Origin: Fimbriimonadaceae bacterium
GTDB lineage: Bacteria > Armatimonadota > Fimbriimonadia > Fimbriimonadales > Fimbriimonadaceae
Direction: 5' to 3'
NCBI GenBank assembly: GCA_020847855.1
Contig: JADLBH010000017.1
Coordinates: 1-64,000 of the forward strand
Length of the DNA: 64,000 bases
The position numbers and the translations under genes were made by a program. The notes under the pieces were generated by a model. It was not told the origin of the DNA. It made no database searches and saw nothing but the letters and a program-made list of their open reading frames with translations. Below, piece after piece: positions 24,340-33,941 of the stretch. The number at the start of each line of letters is the position of its first letter. Position 1 is the stretch's first letter.

Positions 24340-25299
24340 GTGAACGTACTCGTCGCGGACAAGTTTGAGCGAAGTGGGATCGAGGGCCTGGAGTCCCTGG
24401 GTTGTCAAGTGACGGTGGAGCCTTCCCTGAAGGACGATTCCCTGATCGAGGCGATCCGTGAGCAGTCTCCGGAGGTGTTGATCGTCCGCTCGACCAAGGT
24501 GCCCGCCGCCGCGTTCAATCTCGGTGTGCTCAAGCTTGCGGTTCGCGCTGGTGCCGGATACAACAACCTCGATACCGAATCAGCGAAAGCCGCAGGGGTT
24601 CCCGTGTGCAATTGTCCAGGCAAGAACGCGGCTGCCGTCGCCGAGCTGGCGTTTGGATTGATCCTCTCTTTGGATCGGCGCATCCCGGACAACGTGACCG
24701 CGTTCCGGGCTGGCGTCTGGGACAAAGCTGGATTTGGCAAGGCCAAGGGCATCGCGGGCTCCACCCTCGGCCTCGTGGGCTTCGGTCAGATCGGTAAGGA
24801 GATGGTCCCTCGGGCGAAGGCGTTCCAGATGGAGGTTTTGATCCACAGTCAATGGCTCGACCCCGGCACGGCGGCCTCGCTCGGGGTGGAGCGTGCATCC
24901 ACTCTGGAAGAACTCGCAAGGAGGAGCGACATCGTGAGCGTCCACTGCTCGCTTCGCCCGGAAACCAAGGGGATGCTGGGGAGGGCCTTCTTTGACGCGA
25001 TGAAGCCCGGTGCGAGCTTCATCAACACGAGCCGGGCCGAGGTCGTGGACGAGGCCTCGCTCCTCGAAGCGGCGCGGACTGGTGCCGTGCGGGCCGGTCT
25101 CGATGTCTTCGACGGCGAGCCCTCCGTGTCCCAGGGAGAGCAGGACAGTCCTTGGAGGACTGTGGAAGGTGCCTATGTCACGCACCATATCGGGGCGAGC
25201 ACGGACCAGGCCCAGGAGGCGGTCGCCGCAGAGACGGTGCGGATCGTTCGGGAGTTTATGGCTACCGGAAAGGCGCCGAACGTCGTGAACGGAGTCTAG
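24340..25299 (+). CDS. D-3-phosphoglycerate dehydrogenase-like 2-hydroxyacid dehydrogenase
   Basis: 319-aa D-isomer-specific 2-hydroxyacid dehydrogenase. NAD-binding motif LGLVGFGQIGKEM, the RAGAGYNNLD strand, FINTSRAEVVDE, and the catalytic His in THHIGAST. The short form without an ACT domain fits SerA, the first step of serine synthesis, but other 2-hydroxyacids are possible. TAGAAT ends 7 nt before the GTG start, supporting it. The stop interlocks with that of alr at CTAG. It has a paralogue at 35023. Confidence 0.88.
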   Translation: MNVLVADKFERSGIEGLESLGCQVTVEPSLKDDSLIEAIREQSPEVLIVRSTKVPAAAFNLGVLKLAVRAGAGYNNLDTESAKAAGVPVCNCPGKNAAAVAELAFGLILSLDRRIPDNVTAFRAGVWDKAGFGKAKGIAGSTLGLVGFGQIGKEMVPRAKAFQMEVLIHSQWLDPGTAASLGVERASTLEELARRSDIVSVHCSLRPETKGMLGRAFFDAMKPGASFINTSRAEVVDEASLLEAARTGAVRAGLDVFDGEPSVSQGEQDSPWRTVEGAYVTHHIGASTDQAQEAVAAETVRIVREFMATGKAPNVVNGV

Positions 25300-26399
25300 T
25301 AGCGGTACTTTCGAGGCACTCGCGACATGAGTCGGGTCACGATCTCGTGGGAGTTGGTGCCCGCCGCCTCGGCGAGGGCGGAAGCTTGCACCTTGCCGCC
25401 GATCACGCTCACTTGGTCACCGACGGCGACGGGCGGGCACTCGGTGACGTCGAGGATCGTCTGATCCATGCACACGAGGCCCACCACGGGTGCGAAGCAA
25501 CCATGTACGTCCATCATGGCCTTGTTGCTCAGTGCCCTGGGATAGCCGTCCCCATATCCGACTCCGACCGTTGCGAGCCGGGTCGCGCGCTTGGTCCGGA
25601 ACGTGCTGCTGTAGCCGATCGTGGCACCTTGGGGAACTTCCCTCACGCTCGTTACGCGCGAGTACCACGCCATCACTGGCCTCGCCTCGCCTTGGAGGAG
25701 GAGGAAAGGGTCAACCCCGTAGCCAATCAGGCCCACACGAACCATCGAGTAGCGGCTCTCCCCATAGGCCACCGTGCCTGCGCTGTTGGCGGCGTGGATC
25801 GTCTCGGGCACGATCCCTGCTGCCGCCAAGGTGCGGCGCACCGAGTCGAACTGGGCGATCTGGGCAAGGGTGGATTCCCGATCCCGCGAGCTGTCAATGA
25901 AGTGTTGAGCGAGGCCGACTAACTGGATTCCTGGGGTGGACCTCGCCCGTTGGGCAAGAGCCAGGGCTGTCGAAGGGTCGCAACCGAACCTGTGGATTCC
26001 GGTGTCCACCTTGAGGTGGACTCGGGCTACCTTTCCGATGCTTGTGGCGGCCTTTCCCAGGGCCTCCAGGATCATCGGTTCCTCGACCATGGTGTCGAGG
26101 TCGTAGAAGACGGCCTGTTCGACCTCAACCGGCAAGATCGGCGAGAGCACGACCACGCGGTTGTCTATCCCCACGTCGCGCAGGCTGATCCCTTCTTGGA
26201 TCGTTGCGACGGCAGCCCAAGCCGCGCCATTGCGCACCGCGTGGCGAGAGATGGGGACGAGCCCGTGCCCATAGGCATCGGCCTTGACCACCAATGCGAT
26301 CTCGGGACCCTCCGGGCCGAGGCGCCTTCGCACACACCTCAAGTTGTGGGAGAGTGCGGCAAGGTCGATCTCGGCCCAGCTCCGAGGATGGGGGTTCAC
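25296..26399 (-). CDS. alr: Alanine racemase
   Basis: PLP enzyme making D-alanine for peptidoglycan. WAEIDLAALSHNL at the N-terminus, Lys39 in VVKADAYGHG binding PLP, HLKVDTGIHRFG, and the catalytic Tyr region VGVGYGDGYPR with CMDQ. An ATG at 26417 would add six residues, but CACAAT ends 6 nt before the GTG at 26399 and lies inside that longer reading, so the GTG start is preferred; it also gives the usual N-terminal length. About 367 aa. Confidence 0.95.
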   Translation of the reverse strand: MNPHPRSWAEIDLAALSHNLRCVRRRLGPEGPEIALVVKADAYGHGLVPISRHAVRNGAAWAAVATIQEGISLRDVGIDNRVVVLSPILPVEVEQAVFYDLDTMVEEPMILEALGKAATSIGKVARVHLKVDTGIHRFGCDPSTALALAQRARSTPGIQLVGLAQHFIDSSRDRESTLAQIAQFDSVRRTLAAAGIVPETIHAANSAGTVAYGESRYSMVRVGLIGYGVDPFLLLQGEARPVMAWYSRVTSVREVPQGATIGYSSTFRTKRATRLATVGVGYGDGYPRALSNKAMMDVHGCFAPVVGLVCMDQTILDVTECPPVAVGDQVSVIGGKVQASALAEAAGTNSHEIVTRLMSRVPRKYRY

Positions 26400-26450
26400 G
26401 CCAAGATTGTGCCCCATTTCCAGGTTCGCGGACGGGATTCCACCGTAAGG

Positions 26451-26480
26451 TTGACAGCAGACTCATAAATCGGGCACAAT
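26451..26480 (+). promoter_or_regulatory. Promoter of the TetR-family gene
   Basis: Consensus -35 TTGACA (26451-26456), an 18-bp spacer and -10 CACAAT (26475-26480). The ATG is only 6 nt after the -10 hexamer, so the transcript should start at or next to the start codon. Confidence 0.7.
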
Positions 26481-26486
26481 GGACGC

Positions 26487-27038
26487 ATGAAGGAGACGCG
26501 ATCCTCCATCCTCGCCGCGGCGTACGACATGATGGGCAACAACGGGCTGGAGGACGTCCATGCTCGCACGGTGGCGGCGGCGATCAAGATCAACCACGCC
26601 ACGGTCCACTATTACTTCCCGAAGCGCGAGGATCTCTTGGTCGGAGTCGCCGACTATGCGCTCGAGACTTTGCGGGAGGATCGCAAGCGGTTCCAAGCGG
26701 GGTCTGCGGACTCGAAGGCTAAGGTAGGGGCAGAGATGTCCTTGGCTGAGGCCTACGCGAAGAAAGGGAGCCGCTTCGCCAAGGTCCTCGCCGGTCTCGT
26801 TGTGGCGGGCGCAGGTTCGGCGAAGGTGAAAAAGAAGGTGAAGGAGCTCTTCGTGGAGTGGGGCTCAGTCTGCAAGTCGGATTTGGCGGGGGCAAAGCCG
26901 AAGAAGGGTGCGGTCTTCGCCGACCCTGACTTGATGCTAGCGACGTTCTTCGGCCTTGCGCTCACCAATCTCGGGATCGAGGGTGGAATGGACGTCGGGG
27001 CCAAGCTCGACGCCGTTTACGACTCGATCTTCGCGTAG
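26487..27038 (+). CDS. TetR/AcrR family transcriptional regulator
   Basis: 183-aa regulator with an N-terminal TetR helix-turn-helix (ILAAAYDMMGNNGLEDVHARTVAAA, then HATVHYYFPKREDLL, split here) and a ligand-binding C-terminal half rich in Lys (SAKVKKKVKELF). Ligand unknown. Its 3' end overlaps the convergent ABC ATPase gene by 22 bases. A leaderless mRNA is predicted from the promoter just upstream. Confidence 0.88.
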   Translation: MKETRSSILAAAYDMMGNNGLEDVHARTVAAAIKINHATVHYYFPKREDLLVGVADYALETLREDRKRFQAGSADSKAKVGAEMSLAEAYAKKGSRFAKVLAGLVVAGAGSAKVKKKVKELFVEWGSVCKSDLAGAKPKKGAVFADPDLMLATFFGLALTNLGIEGGMDVGAKLDAVYDSIFA

Positions 27039-27976
27039 TCGGCAACTTTCCAGCACGCGCAAGCTCGGCCGCTCCCGATAGGAAGCGCGTCGGGCTCCTC
27101 GACGCACCGCTCGAAGCGATCTGGGCACCGAGGTGCGAAGGCACAGCCCGCAGGGAGGTTTCGAAAGTCTGGAGGTGAGCCAGGGATGGTGGCTAGTCGC
27201 TCCACACCCGGTTGGGGCAAAGCTTTGAGCAACATCCTGGTGTAAGGGTGGCTGGGCTCGTGGAGAACCTGCGCCGCACTCCCGGTCTCGATGACCCTTC
27301 CCGCATAGAAGACGGCGACGCGGTCGCTCACGCTCCCGATGACCCCGATGTCGTGGGAGACCAAGAGGATTGCGGTGCCCACGCTCCGCTGCAGGTCTTG
27401 GATCAGTCGCAGGATCTGGGCCTGGAGGGTGACGTCGAGCGCGGTGGTCGGCTCGTCAGCGATGAGGAGCTTCGGCTTGGCGGCATAGGAGATCGCGATC
27501 ACGACGCGTTGTCGTTGCCCGCCGCTGAGTTGGTGAGGGAACCTTTGGGCCGAGGCTTCCGGGTTGGGTACGCCGACTTTTGCGAGCATTTCCACCGCCT
27601 TGGCGTTGGCCTCCCTTGCGCTCATGCCTTGGTGATAGACCATCACCTCTGCGATCTGGGGCCCGATTCGCATCATGGGGTTGAGGGACGTGAACGGGTC
27701 TTGCATCACCATCGAGACCGTCGTCCCACGGATGCCGCGCCACTCCTTTTTGCTGAGCCGGGTCAAATCGTGGCCGTCGAGCAGGGCCTGCCCGGCGGTG
27801 ATCCGGCCGTGGGTCGGCAGCATGCCCATGATCGTGAGGGCGGTCAGGCTCTTGCCGCATCCGGACTCTCCCACGACCCCAACGGTCTCGCCCTCGTTCA
27901 CTTCGAGGTCCACACCGCGAAGGATCTCCGTGCCGCCGATCTGCACTCGGACCCCCTGAAGCGAAAGCAACGCCAT
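27017..27976 (-). CDS. Oligopeptide/dipeptide ABC transporter ATP-binding protein (OppD/DppD type)
   Basis: 319-aa ABC ATPase: Walker A GESGCGKS, signature LSGGQRQRV, Walker B LLIADEPTTALD, switch His in VSHD. The C-terminal extension CAFAPRCPDRFERC is the oligopeptide_ABC C-terminal motif with Cys that can bind an Fe-S cluster. It energises peptide (or nickel/sugar) uptake with partners that are not in this window, so it is an orphan here. The ATG at 27976 gives the usual MALLSLQGV start; longer readings would run into the divergent response-regulator gene. Confidence 0.9.
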   Translation of the reverse strand: MALLSLQGVRVQIGGTEILRGVDLEVNEGETVGVVGESGCGKSLTALTIMGMLPTHGRITAGQALLDGHDLTRLSKKEWRGIRGTTVSMVMQDPFTSLNPMMRIGPQIAEVMVYHQGMSAREANAKAVEMLAKVGVPNPEASAQRFPHQLSGGQRQRVVIAISYAAKPKLLIADEPTTALDVTLQAQILRLIQDLQRSVGTAILLVSHDIGVIGSVSDRVAVFYAGRVIETGSAAQVLHEPSHPYTRMLLKALPQPGVERLATIPGSPPDFRNLPAGCAFAPRCPDRFERCVEEPDALPIGSGRACACWKVADYAKIES

Positions 27977-28037
27977 CACGGTGATGATAGTCGGGCGGCA
28001 GGCTTCGTTGCAGGTTCCTGAGTATAATCCCGGATCC

Positions 28038-28700
28038 ATGTCAACCACGATCAGGGTCGTTATCGCAGACGACGAGAGCGGGTACAGGAACGCGATCCAA
28101 CGGACGCTGACCCTCATGCCCGAATGCCAAGTGCTGGCGGTCTGCAAGGATGGGCAAGAAGCACTGGACGAGTGTCTGAACGAGCCGCCTGACGTGCTCC
28201 TCACCGACATCAACATGCCCAGGATGGACGGTCTTGAGCTCATGCGCAGGTTGCTCCGCAAGGAGCGCGAGATCCAGGTCGTGGTCTTGACCGTGAACGA
28301 GGACGACGATGTGGTCTTTGACGCCTTTCGCGCGGGGGCCCTCGGATACCTGCTGAAGACCTCCACTCCCCAAGAGGTGATCGAGGCGATCCGGCTCGCA
28401 CACCGAGGCGAGGCCAAGATCACCCCCAAGATCGCGACAAAGGTCATCGAGGACTTTCGACGGGTCAAGGACGATGACGAGAACGACGACTCGGAGCTTT
28501 ATGTCCTGAGCGACCGCGAGACCGAGATCCTCGAGCTCATCGCCAAGGGTATGCGCAACAAGGAGATCGCCTTGCACCTCTCCATCGCGGAGAAGACGGT
28601 CAAGAACCACGTGAGCAACATTCTTAAGGCGCTCCAAGTGAACTCGCGCACCGAAGCGGCCATGAAGGCCGTGCGCGCGAAGCTGGTCCAAGGCTCCTAA
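28038..28700 (+). CDS. NarL/FixJ-type response regulator
   Basis: 220-aa two-component regulator: receiver domain with Asp11-Asp12, phospho-acceptor Asp57 in LLTDINMP and Lys107 in YLLKTST; then a LuxR-type helix-turn-helix (LSDRETEILELIAKGMRNKEIA, split; KTVKNHVSNIL). No partner kinase gene is adjacent. A perfect TATAAT (28023-28028) ends 9 nt before the ATG, so the leader is at most a few bases. Its stop interlocks with that of nhaA. Confidence 0.95.
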   Translation: MSTTIRVVIADDESGYRNAIQRTLTLMPECQVLAVCKDGQEALDECLNEPPDVLLTDINMPRMDGLELMRRLLRKEREIQVVVLTVNEDDDVVFDAFRAGALGYLLKTSTPQEVIEAIRLAHRGEAKITPKIATKVIEDFRRVKDDDENDDSELYVLSDRETEILELIAKGMRNKEIALHLSIAEKTVKNHVSNILKALQVNSRTEAAMKAVRAKLVQGS

Positions 28701-30019
28701 GCGGCAGATCGGGGCGTCCTAGCGTTCTTTGCAAAGAGGAGCACGGTCGCCCCAAGCACTGCAGCCGTGGCGGAGGCGAACAGAACCCCGATCTTGGCAC
28801 TCTCGATCCCCGAGCCCCCTGGAAGAGCAAGGCCGGCGATGAACAGCGACATCGTGAAGCCGATGCCTGCGAGCATCCCCAGCCCGGCGATGTGAGCCCA
28901 GCCAAGGCCGCTCGGCCGCTCCCCGATCTTGAGCCTGACCGCCAGCCAAGTGAACAAGACGACCCCGATGGGCTTGCCCAGAAGTAGCCCCACCGCTACC
29001 CCATAGGCAACGGGGGCTTCGATCCCTGCGCCTCCGAGCGGAACCCCTGCATTGAAGAACGCGAAGACCGGGACGATCCCGAACGCGACCCAGGGGTGAA
29101 GCGCATGGAGCAACGATTGGAGCGGGGTTCCCACGGCCTCGGTAGCCCGTTCGATCTCTTCGACGAACGCCTGTTGGTCCTCGGTGAGAACTGCCACGTC
29201 TCGGCCTGCAGGGCAATCGCGAAAGGACTGCACAAGGCCCTGGATCCGGGCGAGGAACTCGGGGACGTTGATCCTCGATTGGGCAGGGATCGTCAGGGCC
29301 GCTAATACTCCTGCGATCGTGGGATGAAGGCCCGAGCGATAGATGAACGCCCAGAGGACCATCGCACCCAGGGCGTACGGGGTCGCCCGCCGCACCCCGA
29401 TGGCGTTGAATGCGAGCATCACGAGCAAGGTGCCGCCCCCAAGGGCGAGCATCTCCGGCTGGATCCCTTTGCCATAGAAAAAGGCGATGAGGAGGACGGC
29501 CCCGATGTCGTCCATGATCGCGAGAGCGGCTAAGAAGATTCGTGCGGAAGCGGGCACTCTGGGGCCCAGGAGGGCGAGGACGCCGAGTGCGAACGCGATG
29601 TCGGTCGCGGTTGGGACTCCCCAGCCGTGGGTGAAGCCCGTGCCCCGAGTTATCCCGAGGTAGATCAGCACGGGGACGCCCATCCCCCCGATCGCAGCGA
29701 GGACGGGAAGGCTCGCCTTCTCCCAGGTTCGCAGTTCACCGACCAGGATCTCCCGCTTGATCTCCAGGCCGACGACGAAGAAGAACGTCGCCATGAGGAG
29801 GTCGTTCACCACATGGATGAGTTCCTCACGGAAGTCGAGCGGGCCCAGGGCGAGCGTGACGGGTAGCTCCTTCCACGCAAAGTACGCAGGCCCGAGCGGA
29901 GAGTTCGCAACGAGGAGCGCAGCGAGGGCCGCGACGATCAGGAGGACGCCCCCAGAGGCTTCGCGAGCGAAGAACTCTTGGAACGGCCTGACGATCCTCC
30001 TCAATCGCCTTCCCCGCAT
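28697..30019 (-). CDS. nhaA: Na+/H+ antiporter NhaA
   Basis: Inner-membrane antiporter exporting Na+ in exchange for protons. About 440 aa with some 12 membrane segments; the two adjacent Asp of AIMDDIGAV and the Asp of TATDIAFALG mark the ion site. A hydrophilic insertion (about 245-295, CPAGRDVAVLTEDQQAFVEEIERATE split) enlarges the middle loop. The ATG at 30019 is preferred over a TTG at 30031 because a TAGATT hexamer overlaps that TTG. Confidence 0.93.
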   Translation of the reverse strand: MRGRRLRRIVRPFQEFFAREASGGVLLIVAALAALLVANSPLGPAYFAWKELPVTLALGPLDFREELIHVVNDLLMATFFFVVGLEIKREILVGELRTWEKASLPVLAAIGGMGVPVLIYLGITRGTGFTHGWGVPTATDIAFALGVLALLGPRVPASARIFLAALAIMDDIGAVLLIAFFYGKGIQPEMLALGGGTLLVMLAFNAIGVRRATPYALGAMVLWAFIYRSGLHPTIAGVLAALTIPAQSRINVPEFLARIQGLVQSFRDCPAGRDVAVLTEDQQAFVEEIERATEAVGTPLQSLLHALHPWVAFGIVPVFAFFNAGVPLGGAGIEAPVAYGVAVGLLLGKPIGVVLFTWLAVRLKIGERPSGLGWAHIAGLGMLAGIGFTMSLFIAGLALPGGSGIESAKIGVLFASATAAVLGATVLLFAKNARTPRSAA

Positions 30020-30076
30020 CCGAAGATTCAATCTACCCCTGCGGGAAGGAATTGTGCCCTCGAGGGATCCGGCCCG

Positions 30077-31276
30077 TCAGCGCGATCCCATCAGACGTTC
30101 GCGGACGCGAACAAAGGCCTCCAGGGCTGCCTCCAGGTCCGCTTGCGTATGCGCCGCACTGGGCATGGTCCGGATCCTCGCCTTCCCGCGCGCGACGGTG
30201 GGGAAGACGATACTCAGAGCATAGACCCCCTCGTCCCAGAGCGCCCTTTCGGTCCGCTGGGCTTCCCCTTCGTCACCGACGTAGACCGGGGTGATCGGGG
30301 TTTCGCTGCCCATTGTGTCGAAGCCCGCCTCTTGGAGCATGCCCTTCCACGCCGCAGTGTTCTCCCAGAGCCTTTGCATCGGCTTTGGGTCGTTCTCCAT
30401 GACATCGAGGGCGGCGATGAGGGCGGCCGCAACCATAGGGGGAAGGGCGGTGGAGAAGAGGTAGGGCCTGCCCCTTTGGACCAGCCAGTCCTTCAGAGGT
30501 GCCGAGCCCGCGATGTATCCGCCGACGACGCCCAGTGCCTTGCTCAAGGTACCGAGCTGGATGTCCACCCGGCCGTACAGGTCAAAGTGGCTGGTCGTCC
30601 CTGCGCCGTTCTTGCCGAGCACGCCGCTCGCGTGGGCATCGTCCACCATGACGAAGGCGCCGTACTTCTCGGCCAAGGCCACGATGTCGGGCAATGGCGC
30701 GATGTCCCCGTCCATGGAAAAGACCCCGTCGGTAATGATCATCCGCTTCTCGAACCCACCCGCGCGGCGGAGACAGTCCTCGAGGCCGTCCATGTCCTTG
30801 TGGGCGTAGACCCAGCCCTCCGACTTCCGGTAGGACGCGGGCGAGAGGCGAACCCCGTCAATGATCGAGGCGTGGTTGAGCTCGTCGCTGATCACGACGT
30901 CCTTGTCGGTGAGCACGGCGGGGATGCAGCCGCTGTTCGCGGTGAAGCCGCTGGTGAAGGCAAGGACAGCCTCGACGTTCTTGAACCGGGCGAGCCTTTG
31001 TTCGAGTTCGTCGTGTACCTTCATCGTGCCCCCAATCCATCGGACGGCCCCGGCCCCGACGCCCCACTTCTCGATCGCGTCGAGCGCGGCTTGCCGCACC
31101 TGGGGGTGGTTTGCCAGCCCGAGGTAGTTGTTGCTGGACATGTTCACCACCTCCTTGCCGTCCATGCGGACTCGGCCCCCGGCGGGCGTCTCTAGGATCT
31201 TGGGAACCTTGTAGAGGTTCTGGTCGCGCAGGGCCTGGCTCTGGTTCGTGAGCCAGTCTTGGAGTCCGGGGTTCAT
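30077..31276 (-). CDS. kbl: Glycine C-acetyltransferase (2-amino-3-ketobutyrate CoA ligase)
   Basis: 399-aa PLP enzyme of the alpha-oxoamine synthase family. SSNNYLGLANHP near the N-terminus, DELNHASIIDG, DDAHASGVLG, and the PLP-binding Lys in LGTLSKALGVVGGY. The best match is Kbl, which cleaves 2-amino-3-oxobutyrate to glycine and acetyl-CoA; 8-amino-7-oxononanoate synthase is close, and no threonine dehydrogenase or biotin gene is adjacent to decide. The ATG at 31276 fits the usual N-terminus. Confidence 0.85.
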   Translation of the reverse strand: MNPGLQDWLTNQSQALRDQNLYKVPKILETPAGGRVRMDGKEVVNMSSNNYLGLANHPQVRQAALDAIEKWGVGAGAVRWIGGTMKVHDELEQRLARFKNVEAVLAFTSGFTANSGCIPAVLTDKDVVISDELNHASIIDGVRLSPASYRKSEGWVYAHKDMDGLEDCLRRAGGFEKRMIITDGVFSMDGDIAPLPDIVALAEKYGAFVMVDDAHASGVLGKNGAGTTSHFDLYGRVDIQLGTLSKALGVVGGYIAGSAPLKDWLVQRGRPYLFSTALPPMVAAALIAALDVMENDPKPMQRLWENTAAWKGMLQEAGFDTMGSETPITPVYVGDEGEAQRTERALWDEGVYALSIVFPTVARGKARIRTMPSAAHTQADLEAALEAFVRVRERLMGSR

Positions 31277-31321
31277 GCCCTTGGAGTTTGGCAGACTCGG
31301 GCCTTTGGGAGCCGGCGACGG

Positions 31322-32431
31322 TCAGCGGGCCGCGGTCGTGAAGGTCCAGCGTTTCGTCTTCGTTCCTTCGCCAGAAAGGACGGAGACGGTGGCGGCGTAG
31401 GTCGTGTTTGGGCGGAGCGGCTGGGCGGGGACGAGGATCACTGCCCGCGCCGCGAAGGGATCGTTCCCTCGGTGCCGTAGGACCGTCTTGACGGGCTTGC
31501 CGTCAGCCCCCGTGAGCTCGGCTTTGAGCAAGGACCACTCGTTCGTCCCGAAGAGTGCGGCCACGCCAGGGTAGCCGTACGGGGCCCCGAGCCCGCTGTC
31601 CCGCATGGGTGAAGGGGTCTCGACCCCGTCCCAGTCGGTCGGCACATCGGCCTCTTTGTGGGCTGGGGAGACGGACATGCCGCTCTCGGCTTCGGAGACG
31701 AGGAGGGCGGTGTAGTCCCCTTGAACCGATGCGCCGAGGTCTGGCCTGCCCGGAACTAGCAAGGGGATCCTGTGGTAGGGCGCGTCAAAGAGCGATCGCA
31801 CGGCGAGCGAAGGGCTAGCAATCCCCGAGGAGAGGAGTTCGCTCACCGCTCCGCCATACCCAAAGAGCATGGCACGGTCGCCCGGCGTGGCTCCGGTAGG
31901 AACGTTCTGTACGTGGTCGAAGCTCCCCGTGCGTTGGATCGTTCGAGTCTGGAACGCAGAGGCGGCGGTGAGACCCAGGTCGGTTTTCACGGGATCGAGG
32001 CCGAGCCTCGCCCGAATCCTGTTCAAGGCTTGGGTCGCCTCGACCGCGCTCGGGGTCGGCTCGGCGAGGGTCATGGTGGCATCGGGCAAAACTCGGACCG
32101 TCCAGTCCTGATGCGCTGTGTGCCGGCGGTTGAGGGTGACCGTGCACTCGAACTTGTGCGTGCCGACCGCAAGAGGGTCCGCGGGAGTGTGGACGACAGC
32201 TCGGAGCCCCTCGTCGTATCTCGCGGTCACCTCCTTGCCGTCACGAACCAGGCGGACTTCGGTGATCTTGAGACCGTCGTCGCTCCAGATCTTCCAACGA
32301 ACCTGGGGTCGCGCATAGAGAAGGTCGCCCATCGGTGAAGGAAGCTGGTAGTGGTAGGTTCCGCCTGCGGGCGCGCCGCGCGCCAGGCAGGGGAGAAGCA
32401 GAACCGGGATCCAGGCACGCACCACTGCCAT
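31322..32431 (-). CDS. Secreted CAP/SCP-domain protein
   Basis: 369-aa exported protein: signal peptide to about residue 20, an Ig-like beta domain (about 25-125), a CAP/SCP-type domain from about 135 (ATQALNRIRARLGLDPVKTD, TAASAFQTRTIQRTG, FDHVQN) and a C-terminal beta domain (about 270-369, LRPNTTYAATVSVLSG). The CAP His/Glu residues are not clearly all present. The domain is common in surface proteins; function unknown. The ATG at 32431 is chosen because it opens the signal peptide. Confidence 0.75.
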   Translation of the reverse strand: MAVVRAWIPVLLLPCLARGAPAGGTYHYQLPSPMGDLLYARPQVRWKIWSDDGLKITEVRLVRDGKEVTARYDEGLRAVVHTPADPLAVGTHKFECTVTLNRRHTAHQDWTVRVLPDATMTLAEPTPSAVEATQALNRIRARLGLDPVKTDLGLTAASAFQTRTIQRTGSFDHVQNVPTGATPGDRAMLFGYGGAVSELLSSGIASPSLAVRSLFDAPYHRIPLLVPGRPDLGASVQGDYTALLVSEAESGMSVSPAHKEADVPTDWDGVETPSPMRDSGLGAPYGYPGVAALFGTNEWSLLKAELTGADGKPVKTVLRHRGNDPFAARAVILVPAQPLRPNTTYAATVSVLSGEGTKTKRWTFTTAAR

Positions 32432-32540
32432 AGAAGATGTGTTCCGCGTCCTTCCTGATACGTCTTGCGGGTTCTGCGGAAGTCCGGTACTCCTCCTTGG
32501 ATCGGGCCCTGGTACACAGCGGCTGGTACGATGGACCTCC

Positions 32541-33932
32541 ATGTCCTCTTCCCTCGTTGCTCGCGCTCAAGCCTGGCTGGAAGCCCATGCGAGCGAGCTT
32601 CAGCAAGAATACCAGGCTCTGCTCCGGATCGCGAGCGTCGAGTCCGACCCTGAGCCCGGTGCGCCGTTTGGCAGGGCGAATCGAGAGGCCCTGGACTTCA
32701 TGCTTGGGCTCGGCAGCAAATGGGGGATGGCGGTCAAAGACGTCGAGGGCTACTGCGGATTTGCGGAGTTCGGTACAGGTGAGCGGATGGTGATGTCCAT
32801 GGGGCACCTCGACGTCGTGCCGGTGGGTCCGGGATGGAAGTATCCACCCTTTGGTGCAGAGGAGCACGACGGGTATGTCTACGCCCGCGGGGCGGTGGAC
32901 GACAAGGGGCCGACGATCGCCTCCTTCTTCGCGATGCGGGCGCTCCAAGAGTGCGGCGGGGTGGAGGGGGTCCGGTTTCGAAGCTTCTTCGGCTGCAACG
33001 AAGAGTCGGGCTTCCATTGCGTCCATCGGTACAACGAGACGGAGGAGCCGCCGACCTTCGGGGTGGCGCCGGACTCGGGATGGCCCTTGATCCATGGCGA
33101 GAAGGGGATCGCGAACCTATATTTGGAAGCGCCCTTGCCCACCGGGTCCACAGAACTGCTCGAAGTGAGCGGCGGGCAACGGCCCAACATCGTGATTGAC
33201 TCATGTCGCGCCCGATTGCGCGTTTCGCCGGAGGCAAAGGGAGAGGTCGAGGAGGCTCTGACCAAAAGGTGGGATAGGAACGTGACGACGGAGTGGTCCG
33301 GGGACGTTCTCGAGATCGAGGCCGTCGGAAAAGCCGCGCACGGAGCCTGGCCCTTCGGTGGCGACAATGCGGCGACCCGACTATTCCGGTTCCTGCGCGA
33401 GATCGTTCCCCTGGACCAGAAGCCTGCCTTCGAGGCCCTCTTCTTCGCGGGGCACCCAGGCGGCGATGGCCTCGGAATTGCCGGCTCCGACGAGCCCAGC
33501 GGGGCACTCACGGCGAACCTTGGCATCGTGGAAACGGTGGCGGGCAAGATTCGACTCACGGTGAACGTCCGATATCCGGTGACCTGGGCCGGGGATCAGG
33601 TCAGTGATCGCTGCGTGGCCTTTTTGACCAAGAAGGCACCAAGCTTGACCCTCGCGGGCTTTGACGACTCCAAGCCGCTCTACTTCCCGCTCGACCATCC
33701 GATGGTGACGGCGATTTGCGAGGCCTATCGGGCCGAGACCGGCGACATGCGGGAACCTACGACCATGGGGGGCGGTACCTATGCGAGAGCCATGCCGCGA
33801 ACGGTCAGTATTGGGACGGGTTGGGACGGGGACGGGGACGCACACGAGACCGACGAGAGGCTGGCCCTGGCAAGCCTGCACAAGATGGCGCGGATCTACG
33901 CCCATATCTTCGTTCGACTCGCGAGCATCTAG
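32541..33932 (+). CDS. M20 family dipeptidase (PepV-like)
   Basis: 463-aa zinc-dependent peptidase of family M20. Metal site motifs MGHLDVVPVG, GAVDDKGP and NEESGF, a lid domain in the middle (GKAAHGAWPFGGDNA), and the C-terminal GGTYARAMPRTVSIG / DAHETDE region supplying the last ligands. It should hydrolyse dipeptides in the cytosol. TACGAT ends 8 nt before the ATG at 32541. The upstream gene runs divergently. Confidence 0.92.
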   Translation: MSSSLVARAQAWLEAHASELQQEYQALLRIASVESDPEPGAPFGRANREALDFMLGLGSKWGMAVKDVEGYCGFAEFGTGERMVMSMGHLDVVPVGPGWKYPPFGAEEHDGYVYARGAVDDKGPTIASFFAMRALQECGGVEGVRFRSFFGCNEESGFHCVHRYNETEEPPTFGVAPDSGWPLIHGEKGIANLYLEAPLPTGSTELLEVSGGQRPNIVIDSCRARLRVSPEAKGEVEEALTKRWDRNVTTEWSGDVLEIEAVGKAAHGAWPFGGDNAATRLFRFLREIVPLDQKPAFEALFFAGHPGGDGLGIAGSDEPSGALTANLGIVETVAGKIRLTVNVRYPVTWAGDQVSDRCVAFLTKKAPSLTLAGFDDSKPLYFPLDHPMVTAICEAYRAETGDMREPTTMGGGTYARAMPRTVSIGTGWDGDGDAHETDERLALASLHKMARIYAHIFVRLASI

Positions 33933-33941
33933 GAGCTCCTC

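Noticed and set aside
26417-26417. ATG at 26417 as the alr start
   Set aside because: It lies upstream of the CACAAT -10-like box that points to the GTG at 26399; the extra residues have no homology.
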